Positions 53,472 to 62,340 of a DNA stretch of 64,000 nt are shown one piece after another (the first letter of the stretch is position 1; the number at the start of each line of letters is the position of its first letter). A program made the position numbers and the translations under genes. The stretch spans positions 154,635 through 218,634 of the forward strand of contig JAFZUQ010000008.1 in assembly GCA_017618215.1 (NCBI GenBank), given 5' to 3'. Below the pieces are notes generated by a model. It searched no databases and was not told where the DNA came from. It saw only the letters and a list, made by a program, of their open reading frames with translations. This stretch comes from Elusimicrobiaceae bacterium (GTDB lineage Bacteria; Elusimicrobiota; Elusimicrobia; Elusimicrobiales; Elusimicrobiaceae).

Positions 53472-53485
53472 AAACTTAAAATTTT

Positions 53486-55297
53486 ATGAGAAAGGGACAA
53501 CTAAGAAACTTAATCTTTTTTTCTTTAATGGCAGTAGCATTGCTACCGTTATTGTTGTCTTTCTTTTTTACTCATCGTGCTGAAGAAGAATTATTGAAAG
53601 AGGAAGAATTAAATCTCTTGAAAAATTTCAATGCGGTTATCAGTAAGGGGGTTGATTCATTTTTTCAAAATAATTCGGTTTTACTTGATAATTTTTTAAC
53701 TATTCACACTTTCCATGACAGGACGGATATTAGTTTAACCCACAAAGATATTTCTGATTTTATCAGAGAAAGTTCGGAATTTATCTCTTTAGCATTTTTT
53801 GATTCCTCAGCAAAGGAATATGCCTATTTCGGTCCAAATCCTAAATTCAAATTTAATCAGGAAATTAAAAATACAATTCAGACCGGTGTCTTAAGTATTG
53901 GTAATCTGGGGGTTGTTAAAGGTAAAGGCTTAAGTGCCGTTATAGCTATTAAGAATACTTTTTTAAATAAAACACATTTTGTTGCTGCTCAAATACCATT
54001 AAGTAACTTAAAAAATTATTTACCTTCAGGGCGTGGAAATATCTTAATTTTTACGAAAAACGGTTTTTTAATTTATTCTTCTGATGAAGGCATAAACGAA
54101 GGGAGTTCTAATTCATACAAGAAGGAAATGTCTTTACTCTCGCCTAGAGCAGAAGAAGGTGTTTTGGTATCTATAGAAAATGAAGGTAATGTAGGAGTAT
54201 TATCAGTTAACAGTTTAAGTGGTTGGCTTATTTATACCTATGACTCAGCAGATAAGATTGAAGGTGGATTGTTAAGTTTATATAAACGTTTCTATAAGGA
54301 AATACTTATAATTCTTGCTATAGTTTTGCTTTTTGCTTTATTTATGAGTATTTATGTTTCAAGTATTATGGTAACTCCCTTAAATATTATGACAAAAGCT
54401 TTCAAAAAAGTAGAACAGGGCAAAGATGACCAAATACCGGATTTACCTTTCCCCAATAATGAAATAGGGGCTTTATCTTTAGCTTTTGCAAAAATGTTAG
54501 ACTCTCTCAAAATACGTTTTGATGAACTTCGGCAGGAAAGGGAAGATTTGGAGGGGCTTAACCAATCTTTACAAATTAGGGTAGGTAGCCGTACTAAAGA
54601 ATTAAGAACAGCTTTAAACGAATTAATTAAAAAAGAACGCCTCGCTGCTATCGGGCAAATGGCTTCTATTGTTAGCCATGAAATTAAAAACCCGCTTGCT
54701 GTTATCAAAAACGCAGTATATTTAATTAAAGCGCGTTTGGGTAGTGGGGCAGATGTTAAAATAGCTAAAAATTTTAAAGTTATTGATGAGGAAATTAATC
54801 AGGCCAACAGTATTATTGAGGAGATTTTAGGTTATGCCCGCACACGTGAGCAAATACTTACAACAATAGATTTAAGTTTATATGCAAGGGAAATTTTATC
54901 TTCCTATCCTATTCCCCAAAATATACAACTTACAACTTATTTTTATAGTGAAGATTTGCTCGTGACTATTGATACTGAAGAAATGAAACAGGCATTAAGA
55001 AATATTGTCGCAAATGCAATAGAAGTCATGCCTAAAGGCGGTATGCTGGTAGTGAAAACAAAAAAAATAAAAGAAGGATATGCTTCCTTAAGCATTACTG
55101 ATAGTGGACCCGGTATTCCGGAAGAATTACAAGAACAGATTTTCACACCTTTTTTTACGACAAAAGCGAGAGGTACCGGCCTTGGGCTTGCAGTTGTTAA
55201 GAAAGTGTGTGCTAGAAATAAAGTTGAATTTAAATTAAAAAGCGAAGTCGGTAAAGGAACAAAGATGACTTTTGTTTTTAAACTTGCAGGTAAATAA
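53486..55297 (+). CDS. Membrane sensor histidine kinase
   Basis: Protein of 603 residues: span near 10-29, a Cache-like periplasmic domain (about 35-260), second span (about 272-293), HAMP (about 294-350), HisKA with the phospho-acceptor H398 in IVSHEIKNPLAVIKNAVYL, then HATPase with VANAIEVMPKGG, DSGPGIPEEL and GTGLGLAVVKK. It is complete and probably active. It starts 15 bases after a terminator with no clear ribosome site; a TAAAAT lies 3 bases before the ATG. It is followed within one base by the receiver-kinase gene. Confidence 0.92.
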   Translation: MRKGQLRNLIFFSLMAVALLPLLLSFFFTHRAEEELLKEEELNLLKNFNAVISKGVDSFFQNNSVLLDNFLTIHTFHDRTDISLTHKDISDFIRESSEFISLAFFDSSAKEYAYFGPNPKFKFNQEIKNTIQTGVLSIGNLGVVKGKGLSAVIAIKNTFLNKTHFVAAQIPLSNLKNYLPSGRGNILIFTKNGFLIYSSDEGINEGSSNSYKKEMSLLSPRAEEGVLVSIENEGNVGVLSVNSLSGWLIYTYDSADKIEGGLLSLYKRFYKEILIILAIVLLFALFMSIYVSSIMVTPLNIMTKAFKKVEQGKDDQIPDLPFPNNEIGALSLAFAKMLDSLKIRFDELRQEREDLEGLNQSLQIRVGSRTKELRTALNELIKKERLAAIGQMASIVSHEIKNPLAVIKNAVYLIKARLGSGADVKIAKNFKVIDEEINQANSIIEEILGYARTREQILTTIDLSLYAREILSSYPIPQNIQLTTYFYSEDLLVTIDTEEMKQALRNIVANAIEVMPKGGMLVVKTKKIKEGYASLSITDSGPGIPEELQEQIFTPFFTTKARGTGLGLAVVKKVCARNKVEFKLKSEVGKGTKMTFVFKLAGK

Positions 55298-55298
55298 T

Positions 55299-56426
55299 AT
55301 GGTAACAGATAATCAAAAAGCAAAAATTTTAGTTGTAGATGACGATAATAACTTAAGGGAAACTTTAGCAGAACTCTTAGAACTTGAGGGATATGATGTC
55401 TACCAGGCCGAAAGTGCAAAAGAGTGTATGGAACTTGTTAGGGGTGATTTCTTTCATGTCATTTTAATGGATTATAACTTAGGTGACGGAACCGGCCTTG
55501 ATCTTATAAATGAAATTAGGCGTTTTAATGAAAAAAGCCAAATTATAATGATAACTGCATATGCCTCTTTGAATGCTGCTATTAAAGCAGTACAGGAGAG
55601 TGTTTATGACTTTATGATGAAACCCGTTGATTTTGATTATCTTAAAAGAACAATTAAAATGGCACTTGAGAAGTTTTATTTGGAACAAAGTAACCGCCAA
55701 CTTCTTGCCGAACTTAAAAAAACGAATGCTGATTTAAGTAATTTAAATACGATGAAGAGTAAATTCTTTTCTATTGTGTCGCACGATTTATCAAATTCTT
55801 TAATGGCATTGAATATGAGTTTTCAAATGCTTCAACGTACTATAAAAAAACCGGATGCCGATCAAACTAAAAAAATGGGTTATATGGAACAAAGCCTTGA
55901 CCAAATATTTGTTTTGGTTAAAGACCTTGTTGATTGGGCTGCCATTGAAAAGGGAAAACTCCGTTTAGAAAAACAAGAATTTGAATTAACTGCAATGCTT
56001 AAAAGCGCTTTTGAAGTCTTTAAAGAAAAAGCAAAACTTAAAAATATTTTGATGACTTTTGAAAATGATGGCGAATATATGGTTTTTGGGGACCCTAAAA
56101 GAATCAGACAAGTTATTTCAAATATCGTCGAGAATGGTATAAGGCATACCAAGGAAGAGGGCAGAATTTCAATTTTGGTAGTGAAAAATGACGATAAAAA
56201 TGCTAAAGTAATAGTAAAGGACACCGGGGACGGTATTGAACCTGAATTAACAAAGGAACTTTTTAAGAGTTTCTATCAAAGTGCAACAGGCGGTGGGCGT
56301 TTAGGTTTAGGTTTATCCATAGCACAAGATATCGTACAAAACCACGGTGGCAAAATTTGGGCTGAAAGTGAGGGTAAAGGAAAAGGATCGTCTTTTTGTT
56401 TTACTTTACCGCTTATGGATAAATAG
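55299..56426 (+). CDS. Response receiver-histidine kinase hybrid
   Basis: Soluble protein of 375 residues. The N-terminal receiver domain (about 8-125) has the DD pair in VVDDDNN and phospho-acceptor D58 (LMDYNLGDG), T of ITAYAS and K of MMKPVD. Then come HisKA with H162 (IVSHDLSNSLMAL) and HATPase (VENGIRHT, DTGDGIEPEL, GRLGLGLSIAQD). The ATG at 55299 follows GCAGG; an in-frame ATG upstream lies inside the previous gene. It could relay phosphate between the membrane kinase and the LuxR-type regulator. Confidence 0.9.
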   Translation: MVTDNQKAKILVVDDDNNLRETLAELLELEGYDVYQAESAKECMELVRGDFFHVILMDYNLGDGTGLDLINEIRRFNEKSQIIMITAYASLNAAIKAVQESVYDFMMKPVDFDYLKRTIKMALEKFYLEQSNRQLLAELKKTNADLSNLNTMKSKFFSIVSHDLSNSLMALNMSFQMLQRTIKKPDADQTKKMGYMEQSLDQIFVLVKDLVDWAAIEKGKLRLEKQEFELTAMLKSAFEVFKEKAKLKNILMTFENDGEYMVFGDPKRIRQVISNIVENGIRHTKEEGRISILVVKNDDKNAKVIVKDTGDGIEPELTKELFKSFYQSATGGGRLGLGLSIAQDIVQNHGGKIWAESEGKGKGSSFCFTLPLMDK

Positions 56427-56434
56427 GAGATATT

Positions 56435-57100
56435 ATGGCAAGTAAAAAGAAAATTGTAAAAGTATTGATTGCAGATGACCAAACCTTATTTAGGGAGGGA
56501 ATTAAAGACGTTTTGACTGGGGAAAAATGGATTTCCGTTGTAGGTGAAGCAGCCGATGGCGAAGAAGCTGTGGCCCTTGCCAAAAAACTTAAACCTGATG
56601 TAATATTAATGGATATAAAACTTCCCAAAATGGATGGTATTACTGCAACCAAAAACATTAAAAAAACAGAACCAAATATTAATATCTTGATGCTCTCAAG
56701 CTTTGAAGATGAAGCCCATGTCATGGATGCCGTACAGGCCGGTGCAAACGGTTATTTATCCAAAATGTTACCTGCAGCAGAACTTGTAAACTCAATACGC
56801 ACTTTTACAACTGAAGGTTTAATGATACCGCAACAGATGATGAGTAAACTTTTACAGGGCCTTCGCAAAATGGGCGAGCCTAATGCCCCGACACAAGCCA
56901 TGCTCACCAAGACCGAAGTAAAAGTTTTGGATATGCTCGGTTCCGGGCTGAGCAATAAAGAACTTGCCATTGAACTCAATTGTAGTGTTAAAACAATTAA
57001 GAACCATTTAAACAGCGCTTTCCATAAACTCGGTGTAACAAGCAGAACGGAAGCCGTTGTTAAAGCAATAAAATTAGGGATAATATCCTCAGATAAATAA
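56435..57100 (+). CDS. LuxR/NarL-type response regulator
   Basis: Protein of 221 residues: receiver domain (about 8-125) with ADDQTLFREG, phospho-acceptor D60 (ILMDIKLPKMDG), LSSFEDEA and K at the LSKMLPA segment, then a C-terminal LuxR-type HTH (about 155-215; LTKTEVKVLDMLGSGLSNKELAIEL and VKTIKNHLNSAFHKLGV). It should bind DNA and probably controls the pilus genes. Its stop overlaps the ATG of a pilin gene (TAATG). Confidence 0.93.
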   Translation: MASKKKIVKVLIADDQTLFREGIKDVLTGEKWISVVGEAADGEEAVALAKKLKPDVILMDIKLPKMDGITATKNIKKTEPNINILMLSSFEDEAHVMDAVQAGANGYLSKMLPAAELVNSIRTFTTEGLMIPQQMMSKLLQGLRKMGEPNAPTQAMLTKTEVKVLDMLGSGLSNKELAIELNCSVKTIKNHLNSAFHKLGVTSRTEAVVKAIKLGIISSDK

Positions 57101-57264
57101 TGAAACAAATGTTTAAAATAATTGCAAATAAAAAAGGCCAGCAGACTGCAGAATTTTTGCTTATGCTTGGTTCTATTGTTGCATTTATTTTAGCTTTTAC
57201 CATAAGTTTTCATAAAGAGCTTGCTGGCGGTTTTTTTACAATAATAGGTAATATTTTAAGTTAG
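57100..57264 (+). CDS. Flp-like prepilin (third copy)
   Basis: A 54-residue product whose leader ends NKKG, with mature start QQTAEFLLMLGSIVAFILAF and Glu at +5. The hydrophobic helix is followed by a short tail (KELAGGFFTIIGNILS), the size of a Flp pilin. Its ATG overlaps the response-regulator stop, so it is translated with the regulator. It is too short for many gene finders. Confidence 0.82.
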   Translation: MKQMFKIIANKKGQQTAEFLLMLGSIVAFILAFTISFHKELAGGFFTIIGNILS

Positions 57265-57265
57265 T

Positions 57266-58420
57266 ATGGGTTTATTTAACTGCTTAAAAAATAGAAAAGC
57301 GCAAATTGTTTTACCGGCAATTTTACTTATACCTACGATATTGCTGGTTATTTACTTGTTGTTTGAAACGACAAAACTTTCACGTTTTAAAATCCGCAGT
57401 CAATTTGCTTTGGACAGTGCAGCTTTTATTGAACTTACTTCATATTCCAACTTCTTAAACGCCGTGGCGTATGTTAATGGTGCTTTTCCGTTTAGAGTAT
57501 TTAGGGAAAACATGACGGATACAATAAAAAAGAGTGATCCGCAAGTTGAAGGCCCTGAAGAAATAAGTTATTATGATATATTCCGTTTAGCGGGTGCTTT
57601 TCCTGCCATGGCAGATATAAATTCTAACCCCAAAGAAAATGCCGGCAGATGGGAACTTAAATATGTAGAAGCCCCTTCTGATGCTGAGGAATATTTGGAA
57701 AATGGTATGGGCCGGCCAAAAAGCTGGAATACAGAAAACCCAAAGGCAGATGAGTCTACAAAGTATGGCATTAATAAAAAAGAACTTGTAAAAAACTATG
57801 ATTATTTTTTCTTGGTATCTGATGATGAGTCAAATGATGATCAGAATAATAGTGAAGAAGGTATTATGTCTTCTTTGGCTTTGTATATTGCTGTATATAA
57901 AATGTTTGAAAACATTTATGAATCGCAGAAAAAAGTTTATGAACGTTTGACAGAAGGAGGGGAGTTCTTTAGAAAAAGTTTTTACTATAACAGTTCCTCC
58001 TGTAAATTAAGTCAATGCGGTAAAGAAAGTGTAAGAGCTTTTAAAAATTATAATTTAGGATTGGAATCTATTCATCTTGAAAAAATGGCATGGTTTTATA
58101 AAGCGAAATTTTTGGATACGGGATCTGCTTCGGATGTCGAAGAATTGCTCCTTGAAAAAACAAATGAGAAATTTAAAAAATTTATGCCTTTATATCAATT
58201 TTCTTATTTAGATAAATCTACACGAAGTAAAATGAAGAAATTATATACAGGGATAGATGTCAGAGAGCCTATCGTGCCGCCTGATAATTATTTTGGAATT
58301 AATGTTAAAAAATATGTGCAAAAATTGCATGTCAGGGCTGCTGTACAATGTACCAACGAGAGTAACAATTGTGTATGGCCGAATCCTACACCTAAATATC
58401 AAGTGAGGTTATTTCCGTAA
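57266..58420 (+). CDS. TadG-like pilus-associated protein
   Basis: Protein of 384 residues with one N-terminal span (about 14-34) and a long periplasmic domain. The N-terminus NRKAQIVLPAILLIPTILLVIYLLFETTK resembles prepilin-like starts, but A replaces the cut-site G and no Glu is at +5, so it is probably not processed. QFALDSAAF is like the Tad/TadG conserved region. It has Asp/Glu-rich and Cys pairs (SSCKLSQCG; CTNESNNCVW). The stop overlaps the next gene by one base. Confidence 0.7.
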   Translation: MGLFNCLKNRKAQIVLPAILLIPTILLVIYLLFETTKLSRFKIRSQFALDSAAFIELTSYSNFLNAVAYVNGAFPFRVFRENMTDTIKKSDPQVEGPEEISYYDIFRLAGAFPAMADINSNPKENAGRWELKYVEAPSDAEEYLENGMGRPKSWNTENPKADESTKYGINKKELVKNYDYFFLVSDDESNDDQNNSEEGIMSSLALYIAVYKMFENIYESQKKVYERLTEGGEFFRKSFYYNSSSCKLSQCGKESVRAFKNYNLGLESIHLEKMAWFYKAKFLDTGSASDVEELLLEKTNEKFKKFMPLYQFSYLDKSTRSKMKKLYTGIDVREPIVPPDNYFGINVKKYVQKLHVRAAVQCTNESNNCVWPNPTPKYQVRLFP

Positions 58421-58989
58421 TGTTTAAAAACCTCTTTTCCTCTTTGCGTTCAAAGCGTGGCCAGGCGACAACTGAAGTTGTTTTGCTCTTTCCCATCTTT
58501 TTCATTTTGGCACTTTTTATTATTAAAATTTACGGGCTTTTAATTGTATTGCAAAAAACTGAAATAGCTTCTGCATATGCAGGGCGCAGGTGGCAGCTTG
58601 AAAGTCACAGAGCCATAAAATACACTCAAGGTTGGGATAAAAATTTTTTGATGGCTGATATCAAAAAGAAAGTGCAGGAATATATCGGTTTTAATAATCC
58701 CGCTACACGTAAATTCTTATCTTTACGCAAAGTAGATGTTGGCATTAAAAGATCTGAAGTTTGGAATTCTATAACGATAACCGTTTCTACTTATCCGCCA
58801 CGAATACCATTTTTATGCAGTTATGATAAACGGGAAGTTTGTAAAAAACCATACGGCGCTGCTTGTATGCGCGGATATAACTTTATTTGCGAAACAGGCG
58901 GTACTATACAAGTTGTAAAGCAAGTTCCTAATCGCGATAGGCCCATAGGTTTTATCCTGCCGAACTCTGCCAAGGAATTAAAGAAATAG
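58420..58989 (+). CDS. TadE-like pseudopilin (second copy)
   Basis: Protein of 189 residues with a prepilin signal: SKRG then QATTEVVLLFPIFFILALF, Glu at +5, one span, and a periplasmic domain of about 150 residues with cysteines (CSYDKREVCKKPYGAACMRG). It is the last gene of the Tad-like locus and overlaps the TadG-like gene by one base. Confidence 0.83.
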   Translation: MFKNLFSSLRSKRGQATTEVVLLFPIFFILALFIIKIYGLLIVLQKTEIASAYAGRRWQLESHRAIKYTQGWDKNFLMADIKKKVQEYIGFNNPATRKFLSLRKVDVGIKRSEVWNSITITVSTYPPRIPFLCSYDKREVCKKPYGAACMRGYNFICETGGTIQVVKQVPNRDRPIGFILPNSAKELKK

Positions 58990-59037
58990 GTTAAATTAAA
59001 ACCGAAGAAAAATAGGAAAAAAGCAGAAACAAAAAAA

Positions 59038-59111
59038 TGTCACCGAGTGGGATCGAACCACTGACCTGGCGCTTATGAAACGCCCGCTCTAACCATCTGA
59101 GCTACGGTGAC
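59038..59111 (-). tRNA. tRNA with CAU anticodon, probably elongator tRNA-Met
   Basis: A full cloverleaf on the minus strand: 7-bp acceptor stem GTCACCG/CGGTGAC, D-arm with GCTC/GAGC, anticodon loop TTCATAA (CAU), T-arm AGTGG-TTCGATC-CCACT. The loop without the initiator GGG/CCC stem argues against fMet. An Ile2 tRNA (lysidine-modified CAU) cannot be excluded. The 3' CCA is not encoded. Seven T follow directly. Confidence 0.92.
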
Positions 59112-59159
59112 TTAATCTTACCTCTATATTATAGCAAAATTTTTGGCTTAATGGCAAAA

Positions 59160-59801
59160 TTACCTTACTCGGTAAGAATCTTTTATTTTTCTTTTCGTCA
59201 TGGCATATACTTCAGGGGTCAAATGTTTTAAGGCAGGTTTTGTAAGTCTTTGTTGTTTTATATAAGCTTCGCACATAAACCATGCTTGTGCCATTTGAGA
59301 ATAATATTTAGTGGGTTTTAATTCTAATATAGCTTTCAAAATTTGTTTAAAATAAGGTTCTTGTAAGTAATATGCACGTGCTAAATTAAGTGCGGTTCTT
59401 TGTGCATATTCTCGTTTACTTTTTAAATTTTTTAAGATTAGCGGTAAAAATACTTCCGGATATTTTTTTATAATTTTTAAATCTGCGCAAAAAGCGTCAC
59501 AAACACTCCAATTTGATATTTTAGGTATAAACCCATTAATTAGTTTAATTGCATTTTTAGGGGGGATTTGCTTGCAAATACGAGCAAGTAAAATTGCTTT
59601 TAAAAAATATTCTTCAAAATGTTTCGTTTGATAATTTTTACAATAGTTTTGTGCATCTTCAAAACTGAAGGTTTTTGCATAAGCTCTGATTTTAGGGATC
59701 CTTACACCCAAAATATGATTTACCCCGGGCAGTAAACCCGAGGTAAATTTTTGATATTTATTATCGGCAAGTTTTTTAAAATCTTGCAAGATATTGCGCA
59801 T
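59160..59801 (-). CDS. AlkD-like DNA alkylation repair protein
   Basis: HEAT-repeat protein of 213 residues of the AlkD type. The start (FTSGLLPGVNHILGVRIPKIRAYAK) and the ISNWSVCDAFCADL segment are characteristic: the W and D line up with residues near the DNA-facing site in AlkD. It would remove bulky or cationic alkylated bases. It follows the barrel-protein gene by 3 bases on the minus strand. Confidence 0.87.
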   Translation of the reverse strand: MRNILQDFKKLADNKYQKFTSGLLPGVNHILGVRIPKIRAYAKTFSFEDAQNYCKNYQTKHFEEYFLKAILLARICKQIPPKNAIKLINGFIPKISNWSVCDAFCADLKIIKKYPEVFLPLILKNLKSKREYAQRTALNLARAYYLQEPYFKQILKAILELKPTKYYSQMAQAWFMCEAYIKQQRLTKPALKHLTPEVYAMTKRKIKDSYRVR

Positions 59802-59804
59802 ATT

Positions 59805-60695
59805 TTAGTCGGCAAGAATTGGTTTTGCCTCTTTAAATAATTTGCTGAAAGAGAATGCTACACCGACGTATAAATTTTGCCCGCGCGGACGGCCACCGTA
59901 TTTTGCCTGTGCTGTAAAATAATTAATAAACGGTGCGACGGAAAGGTTCTTCCATACTAAAACTTCCATACGAGCATCAAGCTCCAAAGAATAATCAAGG
60001 TCTGTGGGCTGTTTAACACTTTCGTGCAAATAATCTCTCCAAACACCTTTAAAGGTAGCTTTTACACCTTCGCGGATAGGGGCATTGATTTCAAATCCTG
60101 CCGTCCAACCTAGTTTGGTAGAGTGTTCGGGATAAGTAAGATCTTCTTCAAATAAAGCGGATACATAAAGCGCTTTTATATATTTTCCTTCAAACAATTT
60201 CATACCGCCTTCCCCGCGCAAAACTTTTTTAAGAGGTGCATCACCCGTTTTGTTAAATTCGGTTTCATAAGCAGCTAAAACGTATGGGCCTGCTTCAAAA
60301 CCTCCCCAAAAATCTTGTACATTCCACAGACGCAGAGTATAGGAGGTGTCTGCTATAATTCTGTCTACGGATTCTGTAGTTAATCTCGTACCGTCTGATT
60401 GTTCAATTGTATTTTTGCCATATTCAGCCAAGATCCCGTTTGACCATAAATAAAGTTTGCCAAAATTATCAGCCCTAAAATCCAAAGCACCTTGAATAGT
60501 AGTTTGGTTATCTGCTGTTAAACGGGCATCAGCAAAACCATCATAATCGGCAGAATGATGCACATTGGTGGAAGTTACATTTAATGCAAGCCTTTTTAAG
60601 TCAAGCTGCCAACCTCGGCGGTCATTTTCTTTTGCGAAACAAACCACCGTTGAACACAACATAACAAAAAATAATACTAACTTTATTTGTTTCAT
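59805..60695 (-). CDS. Exported protein, probable outer-membrane beta-barrel
   Basis: Protein of 296 residues with signal peptide MKQIKLVLFFVMLCSTVVCFA. The rest alternates polar and hydrophobic residues with many aromatic residues (GGFEAGPYVLAAYETEF, YIKALYVSALFEEDL, YVGVAFSFSKLF), which suggests a beta-barrel. No family is recognised. AAGGAGA precedes the ATG, and a clear promoter lies upstream. Confidence 0.65.
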   Translation of the reverse strand: MKQIKLVLFFVMLCSTVVCFAKENDRRGWQLDLKRLALNVTSTNVHHSADYDGFADARLTADNQTTIQGALDFRADNFGKLYLWSNGILAEYGKNTIEQSDGTRLTTESVDRIIADTSYTLRLWNVQDFWGGFEAGPYVLAAYETEFNKTGDAPLKKVLRGEGGMKLFEGKYIKALYVSALFEEDLTYPEHSTKLGWTAGFEINAPIREGVKATFKGVWRDYLHESVKQPTDLDYSLELDARMEVLVWKNLSVAPFINYFTAQAKYGGRPRGQNLYVGVAFSFSKLFKEAKPILAD

Positions 60696-60720
60696 AATAT
60701 CTCCTTAACTTATTTATTAT

Positions 60721-60749
60721 ATTTTATAATAAAATGAGCATAGTGTAAA
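60721..60749 (-). promoter_or_regulatory. Promoter of the barrel-protein gene
   Basis: On the minus strand, TTTACA (60744-60749), 17-base spacer and TAAAAT (60721-60726). It is the same arrangement as the promoter at 4002-4030 and divergent from the plus-strand promoter at 60756-60764. Confidence 0.6.
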
Positions 60750-60755
60750 ATTTTA

Positions 60756-60764
60756 TGTTATAAT
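60756..60764 (+). promoter_or_regulatory. Extended -10 promoter of the membrane-protein gene at 60792
   Basis: TGTTATAAT, a consensus extended -10 element. A GAGGGG ribosome site and the ATG at 60792 follow. No -35 box is needed for this type. Confidence 0.6.
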
Positions 60765-60791
60765 AAAATTATGTAACGTGAGGGGTGTATA

Positions 60792-61886
60792 ATGTTAAGT
60801 CTTAACAAATTAGCAAATAGTAAGTTCGGTATTGTTGATTCGGTTCAGGTTTACTTGGAAATAATTTTTCATTTATCGGTCCCAATTATAAAGACAGCTT
60901 TGCTCGCTGCGGTTTTTATATTACTGGGCCAGACTGTTTTGTCTTTTATCCCAAGCAACACGGCAATCAATATCATTTTTTGGCTTTGGGTTGGGTTTAT
61001 CTTTTCAATATCTACCGCTTCTTTTTTTAAGACTTCAGAAGATATGGTTTTGAATAAAAGTGCGCAAATTTATGCAAATATTGAAAAGGCATTGGTTTTA
61101 TCCGTTAAGTTATTTGCTGTTATAGCGTTAATTTTAGGTACTTTGACTGTTTTGATTGCTCCGATGTTTTTTATTAAGAATCCTTTATTCGCCCTTCCGT
61201 ATAGAGCTCTTGTTAGTATATTTTTAATAGCAGTTATTCCTTTTGTTTATTTTGCGCCACTGGCGGTTGCCTTACGTGAAGCGAATATCATAGACAGTTT
61301 TAGATTTAGTTTTTATATGGTGGTTCAAAGATGGAAGAATATTTCTAAGTCCATTTTATGCCAAATAATTTTTACAATGATGATTGCCTTCTGGATATAC
61401 TTTATAGTATCATTAATGTTTTTTCCTAATAGCGGTGATTTCTTTGATTTTATTTTTGCTCATGCTACTGCTTTAGAAGAACAAAATCGTAATTTATATG
61501 TTCGTTTTATTGTTTGGGAAATAATGCAAATTATCATTTTTACATTTGTAAGTGGTACTTTTATTGGTATAAATACTATCTTATTTTTATATCTTGACGG
61601 TTCGGTTTCTAAGATATTACAAAAAGAAAATACTGTGAAGATTAAAAGGACTGAAGCTAAAACTATTACTGATGCTAAGTTCGTAGATATGTTAGAAAAG
61701 AGTAAGCCTGTTAATATCGATACCAAAAATGAAGAAGAGGAAATACATCATAAAACCCGTAAAGAAGTTTTAAATGAGATATATTCGGATTATGCTGAAG
61801 ACGGATATTCTTATAAGAAAAAGAAAAAATCTCCCTCCCCAGATGACGATGTCACTATAATGGAAGACAATTATCCTGATCGTTAA
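60792..61886 (+). CDS. Multi-span membrane protein of unknown function
   Basis: Protein of 364 residues with about six hydrophobic segments (near 35-57, 60-80, 98-126, 138-160, 185-210 and 235-265) and a long charged cytoplasmic tail (about 275-364) rich in Glu, Lys and Asp (SYKKKKKSPSPDDD). No family is recognised with confidence; membrane-glycerophosphodiester or DUF-type helical proteins have similar layouts. It probably forms an operon with the small gene 17 bases downstream. Confidence 0.65.
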   Translation: MLSLNKLANSKFGIVDSVQVYLEIIFHLSVPIIKTALLAAVFILLGQTVLSFIPSNTAINIIFWLWVGFIFSISTASFFKTSEDMVLNKSAQIYANIEKALVLSVKLFAVIALILGTLTVLIAPMFFIKNPLFALPYRALVSIFLIAVIPFVYFAPLAVALREANIIDSFRFSFYMVVQRWKNISKSILCQIIFTMMIAFWIYFIVSLMFFPNSGDFFDFIFAHATALEEQNRNLYVRFIVWEIMQIIIFTFVSGTFIGINTILFLYLDGSVSKILQKENTVKIKRTEAKTITDAKFVDMLEKSKPVNIDTKNEEEEIHHKTRKEVLNEIYSDYAEDGYSYKKKKKSPSPDDDVTIMEDNYPDR

Positions 61887-61903
61887 TTATATATGGGGAG
61901 TTT

Positions 61904-62338
61904 ATGCCGATATCGTTGACAAACGATGAAAAACTACAACTTGCGCTGTTTAATCTAATGGACAAAAAGGCCATAGATTTTTTGCGTAAAGATTCTTGTG
62001 ATGAGCAAGATATCACTTCCACAAAATACCAATGTATTTTGCTTGCTGCTAGGAAAATGTGCCAGGTTTATATAGATTTAAAAGATTCTTCCGCTAAATC
62101 TAAAAAACTTCGTTCATTAATAATTTCATATTTAAAAATTATTTATCACAGCAATATTCCAAATAACGTTAAAACTGCTATTTTAAAGTTTCTTAAGGCG
62201 CCGGATAATAAGAAATGTGAATGTATTATTTCTTCCATATATTCCTTAAATATTGAAGATTTTTCATTATATGTTCTGTCATCATTGATTAAACATATTA
62301 ATCGTGATAATTACGGGCGAGTTAAAAAGAATTTATAA
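61904..62338 (+). CDS. Small helical cytoplasmic protein of unknown function
   Basis: Protein of 144 residues with no signal or membrane span, predicted nearly all-helical (LQLALFNLMDKKAIDFLRKD, LRSLIISYLKIIYHSNIPNN). Several cysteines are present (CDEQD, CILLAARKMC, CECIIS). No family is recognised. A GGGGAG site precedes the ATG. It ends at the bidirectional terminator at 62341. Confidence 0.65.
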   Translation: MPISLTNDEKLQLALFNLMDKKAIDFLRKDSCDEQDITSTKYQCILLAARKMCQVYIDLKDSSAKSKKLRSLIISYLKIIYHSNIPNNVKTAILKFLKAPDNKKCECIISSIYSLNIEDFSLYVLSSLIKHINRDNYGRVKKNL

Positions 62339-62340
62339 AA

